Shown here: in pieces, positions 38,148-49,000 of the stretch
Layout: each line of letters begins with the position of its first letter
Numbering within the stretch: position 1 is the stretch's first letter
Origin: Nemania diffusa
Lineage: Eukaryota; Ascomycota; Sordariomycetes; Xylariales; Xylariaceae
Assembly: GCA_038501195.1 (NCBI GenBank)
Contig: JBBPUQ010000004.1
Location: forward strand, 4,416,001 to 4,480,000
Direction of reading: 5' to 3'
Length of the DNA: 64,000 nt
Made by a program: the position numbers and the translations under genes
Notes under the pieces: generated by a model
Seen by the model: only the letters and a program-made list of their open reading frames with translations
Databases searched by the model: none
What the model was told of the DNA's origin: nothing

Positions 38148-39263
38148 CTATCCTGGGACAGAGTCTAGGGATCCCTTCCCTGGTGTTGTCGGAGCGGCAT
38201 CAGGTCCTTTCTGTTCACGTAGTTTTTCCTCAAACTTTTCAAACTCTTTGAGAGCGATTTCTTCCTCCTGGTCTATCACTTGATGCACGCCCTTGACTTC
38301 TTCAATCTGCAGGAAACTCAGTCAGCATCGCCCAGGGTATATACGGCGTCGGAAGTATGAAAGTAGCCTTTAGACACCGAAGCGTACTGAGCAAATATCA
38401 TGACTCGTAAAAAAGGGAACACTTTGATCTGAACATGAAAGGTGGCGATATAACGGGGGACTCACGTAGTGCATCAGCATTCCCTCTATGCCATTCTTTA
38501 ATGTGAAGGTACTGGAGTCGCAAGTCCGGCACGCACCCCGCAGCATCAACTTGACGTAACCGTCCTCGAAGCCGCGGAACTCAATATCGCCCCCGTCCTC
38601 CTGGATGGCGGGGCGAATGCGGGTCTCGAGGAGCTCCTTGATCATGCCCACGACCTCGTCGTCACTCTCGTCATAGGCCAGACTATCACGCCCCTGCCCT
38701 CCTCCTTCTCCCTCCCCCGCCGCCGCGGACGCGGACGCGGCCCCGCCGTCCTTGATCGTGACCAGCTGCTGCCCCGACGAGATGGCCTCGGTGATGAGGC
38801 TGTAGATCTCGGGCCGGATGTGCGCCCAGTTGGCGTCGGGCGCCTTGGTGACGGTGATGAAGTCGGCGCCGTAGAACACGGCGATGACGCCGTCCGTGTT
38901 CATGAGCTGCGCGGCCAGCGGCGACGGGTACGGCGGCGCGATCGTGCTGCGCGCGTTCGTGTACTCGATGAACTGGATGCCCGCCTCCGCCGGGATCACC
39001 CGGTGGTTCGGCAGGAACTTCATCGCCTCCGGGTTCGGCGTGGGCTCGGTCTGGATGAACATGCTGCGCACGCCGCGGGGCGTGGCGTAGGGGGGGCGGG
39101 ACGGAGTCCATGCGAAGGAGAGTGTCGGGCGCAATCTCGTGCTTGTGTGTGCGTGCCGTGTCGCTACGGCCTCGTGAAGTCGGCTACATCGTTCGGGGCG
39201 AAGTTGTCGGGTGGTGGCCGAGAGCAGCGCTGCTGCAGGCCGAAGATGTCGCGCGGAGGTCAT
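38148..39263 (-). CDS. NFU1: NFU1 iron-sulfur cluster scaffold, mitochondrial
   Basis: A mitochondrial late-acting Fe-S assembly factor that helps supply 4Fe-4S clusters to lipoate synthase and respiratory enzymes. Exons 38466..39263 and 38148..38306 give 318 aa. The first 65 or so residues are rich in Arg, Ala and Ser with almost no acids (MTSARHLRPAAALLSATTR), a matrix-targeting presequence. The Nfu N-terminal domain begins at MFIQTEPTPNPEAMKFLP, about residue 68. After a Gly/Ala/Glu linker comes the NifU-type domain with the cluster-binding C-x2-C at Cys245 and Cys248 (ACRTCDSS). The second exon supplies the helix IEEVKGVHQVID and an acidic tail. The intron is 159 nt. The gene is strongly GC-biased in exon 1. 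Confidence 0.95.
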
Positions 39264-39728
39264 TTTAATAGGTAGTAGCCATACACTCCGAGGATATCGG
39301 ATATCGCAACAATCAATAACAGAGGGAATTACAATTTCAATCTAGATGTATAGGTAGACCACACAAGCAGCTTGTCTCCTTGTCTAGGGTAAATGCCGCT
39401 TCGTCGGCTACAGGAAAGTGAGTCTTCTATTGTTGGTTCTAAAGCGCGATAAGATAAGCTATTGCGCTTATAAAGCAGTTGGTGGCAATGACGCAGAAAA
39501 AGTACCGAGAAAAGAATGAGGAGCAAATCAACAGTGACGTTTTGGTAATTTCCGTAGCTGCCAGCTGCCAACAATTCAGAATCATTAGTTCAGCCCTGTC
39601 AACGGTCTGTTCGGAGTAGTCAATTAAATACTCCGGTTGGATCGATAAACATATACCTATGGTAGGGAAGCAAGCCTTTATTTATTCACATGACGTCGCA
39701 TATACATTATTGAGTTAATACAATCAAC
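39264..39728. other. Intergenic region upstream of NFU1
   Basis: Promoter side of NFU1. Chance frames only. Confidence 0.5.
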
Positions 39729-39989
39729 TCACTCATTCGGGATCACAGTTCTGCGCAAACCATTAAACCGTTCGAGCCAACCAGACATATCGTTCTTTTC
39801 CCCACAAGCCTTTTTAAGCAGCAGTCCAATCAAGGGTCGGCTCAGATCATTACCTAGGAATACGCTATGTCCAAATAGGTTAGTATATAGGTACGTTCTC
39901 TTCATCTTTAACTCACGTCTTGGCAAGTAGATATTAAATCGTCGACGCGTATTTTGTGATTCCAACACCACAACCTCTGTGTAAGCCAT
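39729..39989 (-). CDS. Small hypothetical protein
   Basis: An 86-codon frame, or 65 codons if a 63-nt intron (39854..39916: GTGAGT donor, TACTAACC branch site, CCTAG acceptor) is removed; both versions stay in frame. The spliced product starts MAYTEVVVLESQNTRRRFNIYLP and ends RRTVIPNE. It is basic, with no signal peptide or membrane segment. Good splice signals and coding-like composition argue for a real gene, but I do not recognise the family, and it could be a relic of a larger one. Confidence 0.4.
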   Translation of the reverse strand: MAYTEVVVLESQNTRRRFNIYLPRRELKMKRTYLYTNLFGHSVFLGNDLSRPLIGLLLKKACGEKNDMSGWLERFNGLRRTVIPNE

Positions 39990-40637
39990 TAATATCTTGT
40001 GCTACAACTCCACATAAATACCACGCTGGCAAACTACTGCCTATCAACCGGAATTGTTGTCTCTGTACTTCTTCTCCATACTAATGCTCTCCTACACTCT
40101 CGCGATCCGTCCCTGCCCAACGACCTCTCATAACTTATCCCATGCATTCGTACACGGAGATTTAACATCATATCTGACAAGGCACAGGAATCTGTATGTG
40201 TCCCCCTCAGCTTATCTTTCCAGCCTAATTTCAACAGACAGACGGAAATAAAGTCATATTCTCGTCTGGTATCTACCTGAAATGCTCTTAGCTCTCAGTA
40301 TGCTAACACAGCTCAATAAATTGCAGGACATATGAGGTCTCACTTTAGCTACACACTTCAACATACATATTCCCTTCTCTCGCCTATCATTTCTATTTTC
40401 TATTCTGCGCTTGAGCACTCGAAGGTCGCAAAATTCGGAGATTATCAGTCTCTTGTTGACAAACAAGTCTTACCAAGGTATATATTTAATGCTAGCATTT
40501 TCTCAGATGAATATATCCCTTTTTACGTCTTGATTAACAATAGCTGCTTCATATTTAGGCCTGGAATTCTTACATTGCTCCGGCTACGCAAGTAACTTCT
40601 CAGTCTACTCTTCTATGTTGACAACTCCTACAATATC
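39990..40637. other. Divergent intergenic region
   Basis: Promoter-side sequence for the small ORF and for the zf-HIT gene. It is AT-rich, with no supported gene. Confidence 0.5.
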
Positions 40638-41269
40638 ATGGCTGCCTCGCGTCCCCTTTGTTGTATTTGCAATACAGTCGAAGGTAAATACAAGTGTCCT
40701 CGTTGCGACAAAATAACGTTAGTCCTCAGTTAAGTTAACCTTGTATACGGACTACATTAACAAATTTTCGTATTAGGTGCTCTCTAAACTGCTCTCGTGA
40801 GCACCGCGACAACCACCCAGTTGTCGAAGAGAAACCAAAGCTTTCAAACAGCACCAATGGAGCTGTAGAAGAACAACACGTCGCTCCAGATCAAAACCGC
40901 CCTACCCAACTATCAGATATTGCTGATGCGCCAGAGTATAAAAATCTCGTTCAGCGATATCCTGATCTAGAGAGAGCTCTCTGGAGTATTGCTATGGCTA
41001 CGGATCCTCCTCAGCCTACCCAGGGTGGCAATATGTTTCGTAAGGCGAACCAGCCGTGGACCCGGGAGGTAGGCATGTCCAATGCTGTCCATCTTGTACA
41101 GTCTATCAAGATATCCCCGGGAGACGTTAGAGACGCTCTTCGGGAGTTCAGTGACCTAGTCTCCATTTTCAAAACTAGGATACAGACACAGGATGATCAG
41201 ATAAGGAAACAGCGTGCAGAGGAAGATGCGCAAATCATCAACACTCTCTTACGGGAGGAGAAGTCCTGA
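40638..41269 (+). CDS. zf-HIT domain protein (HIT1/ZNHIT3-like)
   Basis: Exons 40638..40717 and 40777..41269 give 190 aa; the 59-nt intron splits the zinc finger and the join restores CDKITCSLNC. The N-terminal HIT finger has the full ligand set: Cys8 or Cys9, Cys11, Cys20, Cys23, Cys28, Cys32, His36 and His40. Proteins of this size with an N-terminal HIT finger include yeast Hit1 and human ZNHIT3, which help assemble box C/D snoRNPs; the remaining sequence (YKNLVQRYPDLERALWSI) fits that subgroup. A role in snoRNP assembly is inferred from family and length. Other HIT proteins such as Bcd1 or chromatin-remodeller subunits are less likely because they are larger. Confidence 0.85.
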
Positions 41270-44200
41270 AAGATGGCAAAGCTTGCGCTACACCTCGAGC
41301 CGAACAACTGTCAGAATAAACAGGTCGAGCGTGCTTCTAATGAGACGATACTTGTCTCCACATAATTGCTCTACAACAAGCTATCTCTTCCCGGCGAAAA
41401 CCATCTCATTTGGTTGTAAGTTGCTGTCTCACTTTTGATGAAGTTTTCTTCCGACCTAGAACTAATCTTTTTACCAAGACCCGATGCTGTCATTTAGTTG
41501 GCCCAAACCCATCTGCGCGCGCGCCCATTACAATTGTTACTACCAGGGACCGTGAAGCTATGTAATAAATTGTTGACAAACCTAAACACCAACATCATGT
41601 GCTCCATTAACCAGCCTCCACCTTCAATGCCAGGATTACATTCCGAAGAAGCGGAATTCCGGTTAGTTTCAGGTGATGAGGTATATTTCATTCGGAGGTT
41701 TCCTCGTGGCTATACCGACGTTCCATCCTATCAAACACTGATATTTAAACCAGTTAAGGCCTCACCACCATTCATGGGACCAGGGTATACTTCGAACAGT
41801 GTAGCCTTAAGGTGACTCGTCTCACGGGGGATACTCGTCAACAGGAGGGAAATATCACCTGATGACTCTTTAAAGTCATCAGGTACCTATAAAATCCAGG
41901 TTTGCATAGGCAGGCTTCTCAGCATAGGAGTGGAAAATACGGGGGGAATAAGCAAGAGGGAATTGTGCTAGATCCGGAACGAGCGCCGGTACCCATTATA
42001 GATACAGACGTGCTATAGCAGCTGATCATCGCTACATAAAGCTTGTTGTAAATGGTCAAGAATAAGAGGCCAATAATAACTTGTCTACTGCTATCCGTTA
42101 CTCCGGCAGCTTCTCTCAAATTAGGTTTGGTGGTATAATTTGCCCTAGATGTGTCGCTTTCATAACAGTTGTAACCATTCTACTTATCGATGCCGGGCCC
42201 CTTCCGGTTTCAGAACTATGGACTCATTGCGAATATGTTCCCCAGTCGTGTCAAGATCCCAGGCTAGCAGTTATGGTAACGTAACGCCACTTACAACAAA
42301 AGCGATGCTCCCAGATAAGCTCATGCCTATCTAATGTACCAACCGAAATATTCACGTAAAAAGCAACTCCCACGCTCTACTCCCCTCCACCCTCCAGGTA
42401 TGGATAGAGCAGGTATGGTGAGATGTCGTTCAAGTAGGTGGCAAACCTACCTAATCTTTGCAACGGCTTGCAACGGCCACGCAGGAGCCTCCTGACCTAT
42501 TTCAGGGCCTTTGGTGCTTATCTCATGCAGCCACCTTTGCTTGTGGTCTGCAGGTATCTACACCATACGCTCATTGGACGCCACATGATATCGCAATCGC
42601 AGCCTTTTCGGGAAGCCTTATCGGGGATATCTATCATGCAGATACCTACTTAGTCTAAGCTTCCCATAAATTCTTGTCTAAATGTCGTCGGTCTATTTCA
42701 GATAAATTTTATTTGTCTACGCTCTCGTGTTAGTTTTGATTCGCCTCCGCGGCTAACGCTGCGTTGCCTGTGCCGTGCTTATTCCCGATGGAGGCAGCGT
42801 GTGTGCCGACGTCATTAGCATTGGTTATGGCTTCGACACGTAATTTACTATTTCCACAGTCCTTGGGACCCTAGATAATAGCTAAAGTTCGTTCCGACTA
42901 CTGAGAAAGACAACCCATTTTCCTCAGGCTCTGTGGTGCAAGAGAGTTGGGACCATCATGGCCTTATAACCTAGAACTGGCTAGAAGAGTGACACCATCC
43001 AGAACATTTCACACCTCGCCGTCTTTCCCTTCTATCCTTTTTAAAAATAGGATAGACTATTTCGCCAAACGCCTCAGCATATACAAGAAACATCACCGCA
43101 CCCCGCGCCTTAGAGACTCTATCGTTTTATGTATCGGGAGACGATTTCCAGCCTGAGGGTATTATCTAAGCAGGCGAGTCGATGAGACGGGTTACAAGAG
43201 ACGTTTCGACGGACTATCCTTGAGATATTAACAAGAGCTCTAACTATAGGAGCCCAGAATATGGTCAAAATCATAAATGGTTAGGAACCGTAGCGGAAAC
43301 CCACATTCTTAAGACGAAATACTGATATAATACAAACCAGGGCTTACAAGCGAAAGCTATTCATAGCAGAACACAGGACTCTAGTTAACCTCGATTCTAA
43401 ATGAGAGCTATGGCCTTACCAAACGGCATACAAAGAGACTTAGATTTTCTTAATACGGTCAAAAATACTTAGGGTTCTTTCTCTCCCTTCGTAAAGTTGA
43501 ACCGGGCACGAGATAAAACTCACGATACGGGCTCCTCTTCCCTGATCTACCAGCATCGAGTCACAGAGGCGTGAAGCTCGAAATCTCGCTATAGGGTTTC
43601 TCAGAAAGATCTGGGATAATATCCAACATACAAAGCTCCTAGGCTATGATTATACCTCCCTAGCAAAGACCTAATAATTGTACCCACGAAGAGTGCGCTA
43701 TGGAACATGCGCAACGAGGCATTTTGGGACCAGTCTCTCTATCTGACCTGTGTATTCAGCGAAGAGCTGTACGGCAGAAGGAGTATATGAATCAAAGCTA
43801 GCTTCCTTCGGAGTAGCCGCCACATCCTCTCTAGCCGCGGATATGAGGACAGCCCATAGAGCCTGGGTCTCTACTACGACGACGAAGCGAACGACCCTCT
43901 ATGCCATCCTAAGTAAATCCAAGATACACTGATGGGAGATGCACAGAGCACGAAGAGTGGATTATCCCAGCGCCTTCTCGGCCGCATGGTTAGCTGACTC
44001 TTGGTAGAAGGTTTGCCCCAGCCGGGGCGTGGGCGATCGACTCACGGATGGCCAGATCTCTCTTGGCAGCACTAGGCCGGCATTCTATCATATCCATATA
44101 AATCTCACGGGCCGATGGGGCTGAATGTTTCCTACATATGCAAGGGCTGCCATGCCGGGCGCTAGCATGAGGACGTGGAAGTCTTGTGTCTTGGCGGGTA

Positions 44201-44694
44201 AGCATGGGACAACAGCGGTGCTGATGGTCAATATGACAGCGGCGGCTACGCGAACTTCGCGGATAGATGGCGGTCTTGCTTGGACAATATTGACGACTTT
44301 CTTCGTGGATCACAGACGACTAGTCGATTAATGACTTACGTTCAACATAATCGTGCCCGTAGACCCGATCCCAAAACGAGGCCGACAGTCCCGGCCGCCG
44401 GTACACCACTTGTCTGTCATCGTGCCATCAGCAAGCGGATGTCGTAGTCCGTGTGCACTAAGGTTATACGCCAACCTTCCGACCGGCTTCTAGAGAACTA
44501 GTATAACAACACATGAGACTCTAATAACTACTGGGCCACATCGAGAGGGACGACTGACAAGAGACCACGACACCGTTTGCTCAAGGGCACACACAGCACG
44601 GTCCAGAGTGACAAGTAATATGGTATATCATTATAATTAACACCCCAGCTCCTTGTCTGTTTGTACGTCTATCATAGTCCCCCCGCCCCCCCGT
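41270..44694. other. Gene-poor spacer with coding-like debris
   Basis: About 3.4 kb without a convincing gene. A frame at 41498-41818 contains a plausible 72-codon segment from an internal ATG (SEEAEFRLVSGDEVYFIRR) but no recognisable domain. The part from about 43.2 to 44.4 kb looks like decayed coding sequence on the minus strand (listed separately). Confidence 0.4.
43698..44331 (-). pseudogene. Possible decayed coding region, family unknown
   Basis: On the minus strand two frames without a start codon remain open for 60-80 codons each, interrupted by stops and frame shifts. One, at about 44085-44315, has hydrophobic protein-like composition (VRVAAAVILTISTAVVP, VLMLAPGMAALAYVG). Another, at about 43698-43898, includes RFVVVVETQALWAVLISA and DSYTPSAVQLFAEYTG. 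The sequence is less TA-rich than its surroundings. I cannot name the family; it may also be chance. Confidence 0.22.
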
Positions 44695-45972
44695 CTACCC
44701 CCGTCTCAACCGCCCCCAAAACCCGCGCGCGAACCGCGGGCTTCCCGAGTTCGGGCTCATGGGCGTCGAGCCGTCATCAGCCTCGGCCTCGGCCTGCTCG
44801 TCGCAGTCCTCAGGTATCGTCAAGATGCCCATCTTGCTCTCCCTGCCGTTGTTATTGTTATTGCTGTTGTTGTGATGATCTACGGCGCGGTGTCCGCCGA
44901 GCTTGCCCTTGAGCGCCAGGATCGACCCCGTCTTGCGCAGCAGCGGCGGGATCTGCAGCTTGAGCCCCTTGCGCTCGGACGGCAGCATCTCGTCGCTCTG
45001 CGACCAGTCGATGCGGTGCTCCTTGACCACCGCCGCCGCCGCCGAGGCGTCCACGAGCGTCTCCTCCGACGAGTAGTGCGCGTCGCCGCCGCCACCAACA
45101 TCTCCCGCCGCTTTCCCCGAGCCCTGGCTCGGGTACGCGTGCAGGTGCAAGTCGGCGAGCGCCGACACCCCGTCCCCCTCCTCGGCTATCGTCGCCTCGC
45201 CAGCAGCAGCAGCAGCAGCGGATTTGCTCCCCCGCCGCCCCTCGCCCGGCGCCTGGAACTGGTTCCGCCCGTGCTGCCGCTCGTGCTGCGAGCGCGCGCG
45301 CTGGAGGATCCTGCTCTGCCGCCCGGGGGTGATGCTCGAGTCGAGGGCCTGGCGGTCCGCGGCCGAGGTGCCCTCCGCGTAGAAGCGGAGCGCGGCTCGC
45401 GAGAGCGTGTGCACGAGCGATCTGTCGGCCTGCATGTTGGTCGACGTCGTCGTGCGGCTGAACTGCGCCGCCGCCTGCTCTGGGATGTGGCGGTAGCCTG
45501 TGCTTATGCTTGTGCTCGTGTTTGTCGTCTCGGTGGCGGCTGGCTCAGACGAGGGGGCGGTCGCGGATATCCTGCGACGAGCCTTGTCCTGCCGGGATGG
45601 TGGCTTGGATATGGGAGCTGACCTGGGACACCGTGGCCCTGCCGTCGTGTCTGGTGCTGCCCATGTTGTTGTGTTGGGCTGTGTTATCCGCTCGATGTAT
45701 AGCTGTTGTGTGTCCCGGTCCTTTTCTACTTGTGCCCACTTCGCGGGTAAGGCGTCGACCCGTTGTCGTTGACGCTTCTCGTTCTGTGCCTCGCGCTCGG
45801 CGATCACCACGTACAACCTCCGACGCAAATCCTCTGGGTCGAAGGGCTGTAACCTGGGCTGGGACCGTTGTGATCTTTTATACTGCGGCTTTCCTAGATC
45901 AAGCTTGGATGTCCCTGCTTGGGCCTTCAGGAGCGATGGCATCGCCGCTGATAGTTCGTTAGTGTAGGCCAT
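44695..45972 (-). CDS. Unrecognised basic, low-complexity protein
   Basis: Single exon, 425 aa from the ATG at 45972 (MAYTNELSAAMPSLL); in-frame ATGs at 45984 and 46038 would lengthen it slightly. The best-ordered part is near the N-terminus: FDPEDLRRRLYVVIAEREAQNEKRQ, probably a helix, then a Lys/Arg/Gln-rich segment. The rest is Ser/Thr/Ala/Gly-rich with short homopolymers (Ala, Asn), an RRGSKSAAAA stretch and a C-terminus ending RGFWGRLRRG. There is no signal peptide or membrane segment. Third codon positions are strongly GC-rich and the frame stays open for over 440 codons, so it is likely real. It looks like a Pezizomycotina-specific family without an assigned function. Confidence 0.72.
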   Translation of the reverse strand: MAYTNELSAAMPSLLKAQAGTSKLDLGKPQYKRSQRSQPRLQPFDPEDLRRRLYVVIAEREAQNEKRQRQRVDALPAKWAQVEKDRDTQQLYIERITQPNTTTWAAPDTTAGPRCPRSAPISKPPSRQDKARRRISATAPSSEPAATETTNTSTSISTGYRHIPEQAAAQFSRTTTSTNMQADRSLVHTLSRAALRFYAEGTSAADRQALDSSITPGRQSRILQRARSQHERQHGRNQFQAPGEGRRGSKSAAAAAAGEATIAEEGDGVSALADLHLHAYPSQGSGKAAGDVGGGGDAHYSSEETLVDASAAAAVVKEHRIDWSQSDEMLPSERKGLKLQIPPLLRKTGSILALKGKLGGHRAVDHHNNSNNNNNGRESKMGILTIPEDCDEQAEAEADDGSTPMSPNSGSPRFARGFWGRLRRG

Positions 45973-46038
45973 GGTGAGTTGCATGGTACCGTGAGAGTTC
46001 CTGAGGCCAGTAGGGGTATGGTATGTATGTATGATCAA

Positions 46039-49000
46039 GACAGGATGCCGAGTGAAGGTGGATATCTCTACTAATATACAGAGGCAAGTGTCAAAGGCAG
46101 TCGACAGCAGCGACAGTGGGGTTGGCGGCAGACACGAGCAAGGGCCTTGGCTAAGGTCGTAGGGATTGTGGGAATGATGTCGCTTTTCCCTTTTCCTCTC
46201 TGGTCTGGCGTATTGTGGATGTATCTGCCAAGGAGTTGGAGTATGGTATGCAGATATCCCATGTCACGTCACAGCTGGTTGGCTTGCTTTACACCGGTAC
46301 GATGCCGCTTTCTTATCACCCACCACCGCACGAATGCCGTCTGAGAAACCAAAGCCAAGCCGAGGCTTTCTCTCGAGTGTGGCTAAGACTGTGCGTCTGG
46401 AACGGGAGGATAGTGGACTACTGTGAGTACGCAATACAGGGAAACTTTGTTTTGCACACGCCGCCGGGCAGCTTCGCAAAACGTGAAGAGTGTGAGGGCC
46501 CGAGGTTCGAGAGCAGTCGTCGGATACAAGGATGAGACTAACTTATATAACCCCCGAGGGACAAGATCAAACAACAAAGGTAATATCTGGGGAACAGCTA
46601 AACGGATCAGGTAGGGTGTCGCAAACGCCCTGGGAAATTAATTGCCTACTTATTCCTAGCTTAAGGTTCGAGACAGCTGCGGCAGGCCCAGTTAACGAAC
46701 GCACCTCACAACCTTCTTTCACGATGGGTTCTGAGTGCTGAGTAACGGCGTCTTCCTCGACCCGAGGCGCACCTCTATATGTATCTATATATCCACTAAT
46801 GCCGAACCATGACGCCCTGTCGGTTCCCACCGTAAACTATAGCACGATGGCTCCGTGGAAGATACATACAAGCCGTATTCCCAAGACAAGTGCTCACCTG
46901 GCCCGGATCCAAAGCAGGATAAAGGTCACTTGACATTTGAGAAGAGAAGAGACCGTTACTAGCGGCACAGGCCATTGGCTGGACTCGGCTCACAGGGTCT
47001 TGCTGCATTTTTGCTACTACTGCACCCCCTGCTTTCTCCACTGTCTACTAACGATTTGGCTAAACGACATCTGGAAGTTCGAGCCAGGGCCATTTTTTCC
47101 CTTCCAAGTCCCTTCCAAGGCCCAATTATTTCCCAAGATCGGCAGCGGGGTGTGGCTTTCGTGGAGTCGGTCAAGAAAAAAACCACAGCCAGAGAGCGAC
47201 AGAGTGTGAGAGAGGTCTCAGAACAGAGAAGCTGAAAGAGCCGGTTAGACTTACCATGATACGTCCGTCTCTAGCTCAAGTGTTTTCTACAGTGTCTTGA
47301 TGTTTTATTATTTGTTTAGATTATTAATATTTTAGCTTCCTCTTTTTCTTCTTGTTCGCCGGGGGCTTCCGAGGCTCTAAACCTAAACATCTCACTCCAC
47401 CGAAGTACAGTAGGTCTATGTATGTATGTAGACACACCAGTCCTAACCACCTTGCCCTTGCGCATACAGTATGTACATACATAGGTATGTATGTGAGTAG
47501 GTAAGTATGTAGAATTCATTTCCTTACATAGTATACCAAGGCCTACAACCAGGCGGAAAGAGAGGCTATTGGATAAGTATACCTAGATTCCTCCGGCCTG
47601 ATTACGGAGTGGCGTCGTCGATTTCGACAATTTGGAGATCTCACCTTTAGTAGAGTACGGTACATACAGAATTAATACCTAGCAATTTCTTGGCTGAGAG
47701 GGTTTGTGCCCTGTCGAGAATCGGCCAAGATTCTACCACACCCCTTACATACCTACCTACATTGCAGTACCTCCGCAGTTAGGTAGTTATACTGTACTAG
47801 GCGCTGTTAGGGTTTGGCGCCGGGTGCTGCTGCGTACATTCCCTACTAGGGGCATACAAACATACAGCACAATAGAAACCCAATCCAGACAGGTGTTTCG
47901 TGGAGATGGATGGTGTGGACCCTCACATTCTTTGCTGCAGAACTGCAGGGTTCCTGTTCCTGTTCCTGTCCTAACTCTAGTGGCTTACTGCAGAAGGGCA
48001 TTTCCCCAGGGGGAAATCAGGGCACACAAACAGGCTTTTTCGTCTGTTGTTTGTACGTACCTTAACCCGCATGTCTTCCGGTTGCAGACCAGTCCATCCG
48101 TATTTTGTGTTGCAGTTCCCACCCTCACACCACGCGCGAGCACACCCACACAAACTACCTACATTAGGTACTTACTTACACTATGTACTTGGGGAAAAAG
48201 GCCTCTTTTTCTATAGTTCATCATGTTGTGTTGCCCACCCGTTTATGCCCTGCGCGGTGAAGTCGCTGTTTAACCGTCTCGCTTCTTTCGAGAGATAAAC
48301 CAGATAGACGGCTACTGGATCGCTTGCATGCTCCCAGTCTTCCTCCCCTGGCATTTCATGCTGTGCCGGTCATCTTGATATGTTGTGATGATGGTTACCC
48401 TTAATCGACAAAAGGTGGTTGTAATATGTATGTACATAGGTGGGTAGTGCGTGTCATACATACTTCTATTTCTCTTACTGTAGATAGATAGGCCCACTAC
48501 ATAGGGATGTACTAGTAGGACTACTTAGCATAGGTTGGTACACTACTTCTTACTATGGACATACTATGTGAGTACGGTTGTTCAATGGATTAGCTAATTG
48601 GGCTAATTGTCTAACTTCTTATGGATCTAGCAGAGATCGGCTCCATCGCGAGAAAGCAGAAGACTACATATATACTGTAGTATCTATACCTATACGCAGT
48701 AGGCAGTGAGTAGATATCTACAGTAGCTGCCAGAAAGCCGGACAAATGCAGCCCAAGCTCGTAATAACCAAGCCGCATGCATTCTATACATACTACTGTA
48801 ACACATTGAACGAATAGGCTGCTGATACCGAACTTTTCATCTTATAGAGAGATTCGTGCTTTCTGATTCGTTAGCGGCAAATAACCTAACACCTACTAAG
48901 TATATAGAGGGTAGATGGGGCAGTATAATCGGTACGTTCAAGGGTGCTAGACAGTGAAAGTGTGCTTGGCGGTGTGTAAGGGAAAAGCAAACCCTTGATC

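Noticed and set aside
44653..45621. A 322-codon open frame opposite the gene at 44.7-46.0 kb
   Set aside because: Arg- and Leu-rich translation produced by GC-rich third positions on the opposite strand.
47704..48216. 170-codon frame in the 46-51 kb spacer
   Set aside because: It runs through TACC/ACAC repeats and has no protein-like composition.
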